Assembly: GCF_001429045.1 (NCBI RefSeq)
Contig: NZ_LMHY01000029.1
Coordinates: 291,022-327,776, forward strand
DNA: 36,755 nucleotides
Direction of reading: 5' to 3'
DNA from: Pseudomonas sp. Root71
Lineage (GTDB): Bacteria; Pseudomonadota; Gammaproteobacteria; Pseudomonadales; Pseudomonadaceae
The notes beneath the pieces were generated by a model, which did no database searches, had not been told where the DNA came from, and worked only from the letters and a program-made list of their open reading frames with translations. The translations under genes and the position numbers were made by a program. Shown piece by piece: positions 1 to 9,600 of the stretch (positions are counted from its first letter, which is position 1; every line of letters starts with the position of its first letter).

Positions 1-680
1 CAGGTCGAAGGCTGAATCGACGATGTAGCCATCGTTGCCGACTCCGCCCACCATCCGGTCATTACCCGTACCGCCAGTGAGGATGTCGTTGCCCAGACCA
101 CCCAGCAACGTGTCGTTGCCGGCTCCACCGTTGAGGGTGTCATTACCCACCCCACCGGTCATGACGTTGTTCGACGCGTTGCCGGTGCCGACAAAATTGC
201 CGGTTCCGGTGTAGAGCAGATGCTCGACATTGGCGCCCAGTGTGTAGCTGGCCAGCGACGTCTGTACGGAATCCGCACCCTCACCCGTCGCCTCGACCAC
301 CAGGTCGAAGGCTGAATCGACGATGTAGCCATCGTTGCCGACTCCGCCCACCATCCGGTCATTACCCGTACCGCCAATCAGGAGGTCGTTGCCCAGGCCA
401 CCCAGCAATGTGTCGTTGCCGGCTCCGCCGTTGAGGGTGTCATTACCCACCCCACCGGTGATGACGTTGTTCAACGCGTTGCCGGTGCCGACAAAGTTGC
501 CGACTCCGAGGTAGAGCAGATGCTCGACATTGGCGCCCAGTGTGTAACTGGCCAGCGTGGTCTGTACGGAATCCTGCCCCTCACCCGTCAACTCGAGCAC
601 CACGTCCCCGATTGAATCGACGCGGTAGGTATCGTTGCCGGTTCCGCCCAGCATCTGGTCATTACCCGCACCGCCATTGA
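1..680 (-). repeat. 300-bp tandem repeat encoding 100-residue RTX units
   Basis: Bases 1-76 and 301-376 are identical and the alignment continues with scattered substitutions; a third, more diverged copy begins at 601. Each unit encodes a DSxxDLVVE segment, a VQTSLASYTLGANVEHLLY strand and several GGxGNDxLxG nonapeptides. The array continues leftward out of the window, so the copy number is unknown. Confidence 0.9.
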
Positions 681-3600
681 GGAAGTCGTTGCCCGCGTCA
701 CCATTGAGGATATCGTTGCCGCCCAAGGCATTCAGGATATCGTTGCCATCACCTCCGCTGGCCACGTCGTCGCCTGCCGTACCGTTCCATATATCGGCAC
801 CGGCGGTACCGACAAACACATCACTGACCACTGTCGTTGCGGCAGAAGTCACGCGCTCAAGCGTGCCCAGGTCATCGGCGTAACTCGCGACGACACGCAG
901 TTGCTGACCAACCTGCGCCTGGTCGGGCGTGAAGGTCGTGCCGGTCGCACCGGCGATATCGGCAAAGATCGCACCGCTCCCCACCTGCCACTGATGGCTG
1001 ATCACCGAGGTCGTGGTCCCGTTGGCGTCGGTGAACGCATCCGTTGCGGTCAAGGCCGAGCCTTCCGCCGGAGTCGTATCGCTGATCAGCACCGTTCCGA
1101 CCGGCAGGACATTGACGGTGCCGGTGCCGGCAGGTGTGATCGGTGCGGTCGGCGCCGAGAACACCTCCTCCAGCACGCCATTGGCGTCCTTGTAGACCGC
1201 CCTGACGCGCAGCGCCAGCCCGGCTGCCACGACGAGTTCCGGTATGGCCGGCACGGCACCAATGAGGGTCGCCGGTGGTGGCACCCTGAGTTCCGAGCCC
1301 ACCGTGACAGTCGTGCCCTCTGCGCGCGCGACCTCTCCGGCGGCAAAGAACGTGATGTCTTCGAAGACGCCCGAGCCCGGGCGCGCCTCGAACTGCCAGA
1401 AGAAACTGATGGGCCCGGCGATCGCGCCTCCGGTCGCGCTATTGTCAGCATCCGTGATGTCTGCCGCCGAGACCGTCAGCACCTGGCCGACGGCGGGCGT
1501 GGGATCGTCGATCCTCAGCGAACCGACGGGCGCCGAATTCAAACCGCCGAGCACGACCGCTTGATCGGAGAACTGCAACCGCTCGATATTGCTGAGGGTG
1601 TCGGTCCCATCCCTGCCAGCGACATTGTCGGTGACCGTCACGGTGCCGTTGACGTTGTTGACCACGGTGTAATCCGCCAGATTGCCGGAGAACAACGCCG
1701 TGTCGAAGTCGGGACCGGCCGCCGTCAGGATTTCACGGACGATCTGGAGCTGGCCAGGGTTATAGGTGCCGTTCATCATGAGCGGAACCAGCGGTGTCAA
1801 GCTGTCGAAGCTGGCGATTTCCGGCCCGGTGCCATCGATGTTCTGCCGCACACTGATGCGCACGTTGAGCCACTTGTCGCCGTCAATGAGGTCATCGCCG
1901 CCACGGCCCGCGATGACGTCGCTGCCGTCGCCACCCAGGATGATGTTGCCCCCGTCGAACTTATCGTCGGCTGTACCGGCGATGCCATCCGCGCCGTTGC
2001 CGGCGCTGCCAACGAGGTCCCGCAGACCGCTGATGAGGTCGAAGTTGGTGAGCACGCTGCCCTTGGCGCCGGCGATGGCGAGCAAATCGGCAGTGGAGTC
2101 ATCGCCGCCGAGGAAATCGGCGTGGGACGATCCTGACATTCCTTCCACCAGGTCCAACCGGGCAAGGATCGACGCGGTGGAGCCAGGCACTGCCGGTTGA
2201 TCGAAGAAGCGCAGCCTGGAGTTCAGGTCCATGGTCACGCCGACCTGATCGTCCTTGTAGGTCGCCCAGTCATAACCCGAGAACCCGATGAAACGGTCCG
2301 CCTCGCTGGGGCTGCCGACCATGATGTCATCACCGCCCTCTCCGTCGAAGTTGTCCGGTCCGCCATCGCCCAGGAAGACGTCGTTGCCATTGATCGGATC
2401 GTTTCCGAATGGGTCGAAGTTATCGCCGGCAACGCCATCGGCGGATCCACCCTGGATCCAGTCATCGCCTTCGCCACCGCGCGCGAACTCGTTGGCCTTG
2501 CTGCCAAGGATAAAGTCGTTGCCCAGGCCGCCGCTGCTGTCGGCCGCGTCTTCGCCGGTAACGATGAAGTCCTGGCCAGCCTGGCCAAGGATCAGGTTGA
2601 GGCCATTGCCACCCTGGATGACGTCGTTGCCGTCTTCGCCGTGGATGACGTCGTCGCCGCCCATGTCCGTGATGATGTCGTCACCGGTACCGCCAAAGAG
2701 CTGGTCGTTGCCGTAGCCGCCATCGATCCGATCGTTACCGGCATCGCCATAGACCGTGTCGTCGTCCGAGTCGCCGGCAATGAGGATGTCGTTGCCGGGC
2801 GTACCGCCCAATACGACCGTATCGGCACCGGTGTAGTGCAGGTAGTTGGTATCCGGCCCCGCCGTGGCGGGGTTGTCGCGGATCACCAGTGGCGTGAGGA
2901 AGTCAGTGCGTGGTGAGCCAATCGGGTGGTCCGACGGGCCAAACGGATCGGCATTGGCCGGCAGATCGTCGAGGGTGCCGACAATACCGTCGGGACCGGC
3001 AATCACACTCGGGTTGTACTGGTTCGCCTGATTGACCTCCAGAGTGTAGGCCGGCGTCAGGAAAACCCTGGCCGAGAGGTGTGTTGCGTCGGTATTGGCC
3101 ATCACCAGATTGGCGAACGTGTTGTTCTCAAGTTCCGCGCCAAAGTCCATCGAGGCGGTGCGTTCCAGATAGTAGAAGCGGTCGCCGTCCTGGAGTTTCT
3201 CCATCTGGTTCTCGAAGACGAAGTTGAAGGTCGAGCCGAGCATGCCGCCAAAAGGCATCTTCTCCTCGGCCAGCCCGCCAACCCAGAAGTCGACATCATC
3301 CAGACCGGTGATGGTCACATCGTCTGCCGTGTGCAGTACGCCGTCCGCACCAGCGTTGCTGGCCCAGGCACCCGTGCTGTTGAGGAAGTCGACACGGTCG
3401 GCGGGTGCGGTCGCGCCGCCGAACACCAGGTCCGCAGCCGCGGCGCGCTTGTCCGCCAGCGTGGTGGCGCCGGTGATGGTCGCGTGCGTGCCGTAGGCGG
3501 CGATAAAGTTGACCAGCGATTCCGGATGCTTCATGTGCTGCACGAAATCCGCCCAACTGGTGTAGGGCTTGAGCTCTGCGTCACCGGTGGGCCCATAGAA

Positions 3601-6600
3601 CTCCCGCCGCGCCGCGTTCAGGGACGGAATGCCGGTATCGCGACCGCGCGCCAGGTTGATGGCGGGCAGATCGAGTGGCAGTCCCAGCAGGTTGTTACGC
3701 AGGGCTTCGGTGACGAACTCGTCGATCTCATTGCCCACCTGGCGGGTCACGCCGCGCACGATGGCACCGGCCGCCTCCTCCGGAGTGGCGCCGCTGCTTG
3801 CGAACTCGAGCGGGTTGAGGAAGGCCTGGATCAGCCCGATATCGCTCGACGCGAAGTTCGGATCCAGCCGGTCGACCTGCTCCAGCAGCATCGAGTGCCC
3901 GAAGCGATAGACGGTGTGTGCGAACTCGGCAACGATGCTCGGATCGATCGCGGTGTCGTACACCTGGCCCGGGGCGAAGAACGGATCGACCATCGGCTGG
4001 ATGGTGCGCGCGAACTCTTCGAACACCAGGTGCTGGTACTGCATCTCGGTGCCGAACTTCGCGGTCTGGAACAGGCGCTCGCCGTTCCAGTCAAGGGTCG
4101 AGGTGTCGGCGGGTACGGCAGTGACAGGCGTCAGCAGCCACTCGTTCAGGAACGACACATCGCCACTTGCCGCTGTCGCCAGGACCACCGCCATGGTGTG
4201 ATCGACCAGGCGGTTGTGCTCATGGTGGAAGATCGAATGGACGGTGGTCAGGCCGATGTTCTCGTTGACCCGGCCGTCGCCGGCAATGTAGTGCGCGTCC
4301 AGCAGTTCGTTGTCGTAGAAGCCCGCCGCAGGTGTACCGCCAACGACATTGTCCGCATCGGGCAGGAGTGCCGCGCCGGTCTGGTCGTCCACCGGCACCG
4401 CGGTGTGCGCGATGTCGTTGAGGAAGGCATGGCCGGTGCGCGCGGCGTTGACCAGGCTGATGGGCGCGGCCGGATTGCCTTCAACCAGCACATCATCGGC
4501 CGTGCCGGCAATGCCGTCCGCGCCCTTCATTACCACCTGCGGAAAACCGTTCGGACCCTTGATGAAATTGCCGTAGGCGTCAGTCGCCAGCAATGGCACG
4601 TTGTCGAAATCGGCATCGGTGAGATTGATGCCGAGCAGATCATGGGCTTGCGCCTTGACCACCTTCCAGGTGGCCATGCCACCGATCCCGACGTCGTCGG
4701 CCGTACCGAACACGCCATCGGCGCCCAGATCACGATTTTCGATCAACTTGCCGGTGGCCACCGGATCGCCCGTTGCGTTGAGCTCATAGGCACGCAGGAA
4801 CACCTGGTGCGAAGGATGCGAGCTGTACGTCTGGTTCTGGTCGACAAACGGCGAGGTGGTGTTGGTGTTCTCGTGGATGTCATCGGCCGTGCCCAGGATG
4901 CCGTCGGGGCCGGGCTGATTGGTCGCGCGCGTCAGCACCATGAAGTTGGTCGGGCTACCGGGCACGAACAGCGGGTCATCCGGCTGCAGCGGAACGAACA
5001 CAGTGCCCGACCCACCCTTGGTGACGAGGTCCAGGCCATGATCGAAGAACTGGCCGAAGAACGTCATCCATTGGTTGAAGGGTGCGGTCAGGCCCGCGTC
5101 GGGGCTCACGTTCGGGTCGAAGAAAGTCTGGAACGTCGTGCCGTCAGTACGGGTTCCGGTCACCACCTGCGCACCGGCCTTGAGGACATCGTCAGCAGTG
5201 CCGAGGACACCATCAAGACCCGGATCGAAGGTGGCCGCGACCGCCGCCGGGTTGTTGGCGGTCTGGTCGACGATCAGGTTGCTGATGGTGCGCGGCTGCG
5301 AGTCGATTACCAGGCCGCTGGTCTGGGTGTAGCTGGTGCCGGCATCGGCCGGGCGGAAGTCCGGTGTGGTCAGGCGCGGGAATACGTTATCGGCGGCACC
5401 GAACTCGGGATGGAGCAGGTTGTTTTCCGTCCCTTCGACGGTACGCAATCCGAACGGCATCCGGATATTGGGGAGCAACGAGTTCAGGTTCTCACCGGCC
5501 GCGTGGTGTTCCGCCAGCTTGATCTGGTCAAGGATGAACGCCAGGTCGGCTTGCGTGTAGCGCACACCGTTGCTGGGAGCCGTGGTCTGTGGATCGATCA
5601 GCGAAGGCGCCGCTGCAGGGGTCGGCGCCCCGGCCACTACGGCCGTGGTCGGTGCCGAGAATACCTGCTCGGTCACGCCATGATCGTCCGCATAGATGCC
5701 TTTGACGCGAATTGCCAGGCCGGCAAGATCCGACGTCACCGTGAACGTGGGCGCGTCCGCCCTCACAAATCCGATACCGATGCGGCCTGGCCCGAGGATG
5801 ATGTCCTCGAAGACGCCCGAGCCCGGTGCGGCTTCAAACTGCCATACGTAACTGATGGAATTGTGGATCGCCCCGCCTGCGTTGTCGCCATCGGTGAGGC
5901 CTGCCGCCGACACGGTCAGTATCTGGCCAACGGTCGGTGCAGTGTTATCCACCGTCAGCGCCCCCACCGGCTCAGCGTTGAGCCCGGGCACGAGGACCAT
6001 GGACTGATCGGAGAACTGCAGCCGTTCGATGTGGGTGAGACGGTCGGTTTCTTCCTTGCCGACATTGTCGGTCACGGTAACGATGTCGTCGGTGAAATCG
6101 AGCGCAGTGCCGTTATCGTTGACGGTGACTGAGTAGTTCGCCAGCGGGCCCATGAAATTGACGGTGTCGAAGCCGCCCACGCCTGGCAGGATCTCACGCA
6201 CGGCGACGAGCTGGCCGGGATTGTAGGTGCCGTTCAGCATGAGCGGGATCATCGGCGTCATGCTGTCGAAGCTGGCGATCTCCGGCCCGGAGCCATCCAC
6301 GTTCTGACGCACGCTGATGCGCACGTTGAGCCAACTGTCGCCGTCGATGAGGTCGCTGCCGCCACGGCCTTCGATGATGTCGCTGCCATCGCCGCCGAGG
6401 ATGATGTTACCCGCGCCGAACTGATCGTCGGCCGTCCCCCCGATACCGTCGGCACCGAAACCGGCGCTGCCAACGAAAGCCCGCAGGCCGCTGACGAGAT
6501 CGAAGTTGGTGAGGATGCTGCCCCTGGCCGTGACGTTGGCGATGATGGCCGCGTTTTGTTCATCGCCGCGCAGGAAGTCGGCGAAGGCCGACCCCGACAG

Positions 6601-9600
6601 GCCCTCCACTTCCGCGAACCGGTCATAGACCGAATCGGGCGATTGCGCCACTGCGCCCACGATATTGCCAGCGGCATCGGGCACCGCGTGATACGGACTG
6701 AAGAAGGGAACGACCATGTCGACGGTCACGCCGTACTTGTCGTTCTTGTAGGTGGTCCAGTCGAACCCGGACATGCCGTCCATCTTGTCCTGTGCGTCGC
6801 TGGCGACGAAGGTGTCGTCGCCGCCTTCACCAATCATTTCATCGAATCCACCGGTGCCAATGAAGATGTCGTTGCCGGGCACGTCGTCGGACAATGTTGG
6901 GCTCGCGTTATCGCCGGGCGCACCGTCCTGGGTGCCGCCCTCGATCCAGTCATCGCCTTCGTTGCCGGTCGGCGCGAGGTTGACCTTGGAGCCGAGGATG
7001 AAATCGTCGCCCGCGCCGGCGAACGTCAGGGTGATGTCTTCGGTGGTGATGATGAAATCCTTGCCCGCGCCGCCGTGGACCAGGTTGTTGCCGGCGAGGG
7101 TCGAGTTACCGACCTGGATGACGTCGTTGCCGTCCTCGCCGTGGATGACGTCGTCGCCGCCCATGTCCGTGATGATGTCGTCACCGGCGCCGCCAAAGAG
7201 GTTGTCGTTACCGTAGCCGCCGTCGATCCGGTCGTTGCCGGCATCGCCATAGACAGTGTCGTCGTCCGAGTCGCCGGCAATGAGGATGTCGTCGCCAGCC
7301 GTACCTCCCAGCACGACCGTATCGCCGCCGGTGTAGTGCAGGTAGTTGGTATCCGGGCCCACTGTGTCGGGGTTGTCGCGAATCACCAGCGGCGTGATAC
7401 GGTCAATCCGTGGTGAACCAATCGGGTGCTCCGACGGGCCAAAGGGGTCGGCGTTGGCTGGCAGATCGTCAACCGTGCCGACGATGCCGTCCGGGCCGGC
7501 CACCACGCTCGGGTTGAACTGGTGCGTCGGGTCGACCTCCAGGGTGAAGGCCGGCGTCTGGAATATGTTGGCCGGCAGGTGTACTGCGTCGCTGTTGAGC
7601 ATCACCAGGTTGGCGAACGAATTGTTCTCAAGCTCAGTGCCGAAGTTGAGTCCTGCGGTGCGGGCCAGGTAGTAGAGACGGTCGCCATTCTGCAGGTTTT
7701 CCAACTGGGTTTCGAAGACGAAGTTGAAGCTCGAACCCAGCAGGCCGCCAAAGGGCATCTTCTCTTCGGCCAGGCCGCCGATCCAGAAGTCGATGGCGTC
7801 CAGGCCGGTGATGGTCACATCGTCGGCGGTGTGCAGAATACCGTCCGCACCGGCGTTGCTGGCCCAGGCGCCGCTACTGTTGAGGAAGTCCAGGCGATCA
7901 GCCGGCGCCGTGGCGCTGCCAAGCACGAGATCCGCGGCCGCGGCGCGCTTGTCCGCCAGCGTCGTAGCACTCGTGATGGTTGAATGGGTGCCGTAGGCGG
8001 CGATGAAATTGATCAGCGATTCCGGATGCTTCATGTGCTGCACGAAATCGGCCCAGCTCGTGTAGGGGGTCAACTGGCTGTCGCCGGTCATGTGGTAGAA
8101 CTCGCGCCGCGCCGCGTTCAGCGACGGGATGCCGGTGTCTCGGCCGCGCGCCAGGTTGAGTGCGGCAAGGTCGAGCGGCAGGCCGACCAGATTGTTGCGC
8201 ACAGCATCAGTGACAAACTCGTCGATCTCGTTGCCGACTTGCCGCGTGACGCCGCGCACGATGGCGCCTGCCGCCTCCTCAGGGGTGGGGCCGCTGGCAG
8301 CAAACGCGAGCGGGTTGAGGAAGGCCGCGATCAGGCCGGTCTGTTGATTGCCCGGGTCAACCGGATTGCCGTCGCCAACGACATTGAAGTTGGGGTCGAA
8401 ACGATCGACCGTCTCCAGCAGCATCGAGTGGCCGAAGCGAAAGACCGTGTGCGCGAACTCGGCGACGATCGCCGGATTGACCGTGGTGTCGTTGCCCATG
8501 GGCGCCAGGAAGACGTCCACTTGCGGCTGGATGGTGCGCGCGAACTCCTCGAACACCAGGTGTTGGTACTGCATCTCGGTGCCGAACTTGGCCGCCTGGA
8601 ACAACCGCTCGCCGTTCCAGTGCAGGGCCGCGATGTCGGCCGGCGTCGCTGGCAGCGCTGTCAGTTGGGCGTCGGGCATCAGCCACTTGTTCAGGAAATC
8701 GAGGTCGGCGGAGGCCAGCACCGTATCCTTGGTCTGCTCAACCAGCCGGTTGTGTTCGCTGTGGAAGATGGAATGCACCGTGGTCAGGCCGATGTTCTCG
8801 TTGACGCGGCCATCGCCGGCGATGTAGTGCTTGTCGAGCAGCTCGTTGTCGTAGGTGCCGGGTGCTTGCGGGCCGCCAATGACGGTGTCCGCGTCAGCCA
8901 CCAGCCCCCCGGTCGGATCGGCGCTGTGGGCGATGTCGATCAGGAACTGGTGGCCGGTGCGCACGGCGTTCGTCAGGCTGATTGGCGCGGCCCGATTACC
9001 CTCGACGAGCACATCATCGGCCGTACCGGCAATGCCATCCGCGCCCATCATCACGACTTGGGGAAGGCCGTTAGGCCCCTTGATGAAGTTGCCGTAAGCA
9101 TCGGTTGCCAGCAGCGGAACGTTGAACACATCGGCATCGGTCAAGTTGATGCCGAGCAGATCTCGGGCCTGAGCCTTGACGATTGCCCAGGTGGCCATGC
9201 CGCCGATTTCGACGTCATCAGCGGTGCCGAAATGCCCATCGACACCCAGGTCGCGATTGGTGATCAGCTTGCCAGTGGCCACCGGATCGCCAGCGGCGTT
9301 GAGCTCATAGGCACGCAGGAACACCTGGTGCGAGGGATGCGAGCTGTAGGTCTGGTTCTGGTCGACAAAGGGAGAAGTGGTGTTGCTCTGCTCGTGGATG
9401 TCATCGGCGGTGCCCAGGATGCCGTCGGGGCCAGGCAAATTGGTGGCGCGCGTCAGCACCATGAAGTTGGTCGGGCTGCCCGGCACGAAGAGCGGATCGT
9501 CGGGCTGCAGCGCAATGAAGACGGTGCCGCTGCCACCCTTGGTGACAAGGTCCAGTCCATGGTCGAAGAACTGGCCAAAGAAAGTCATCCACTGGTTGAA

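Noticed and set aside
1..680. CRISPR-like regular repeats
   Set aside because: The period is 300 bp, fully coding, and made of RTX nonapeptides.
2926..6132. A 1,068-codon plus-strand open frame, plus similar ones at 901-2136 and 7984-9708
   Set aside because: They are codon-aligned antisense readings of the peroxidase gene. They arise because that gene avoids the rare codons TTA, CTA and TCA, and their translations show no fold-like pattern.
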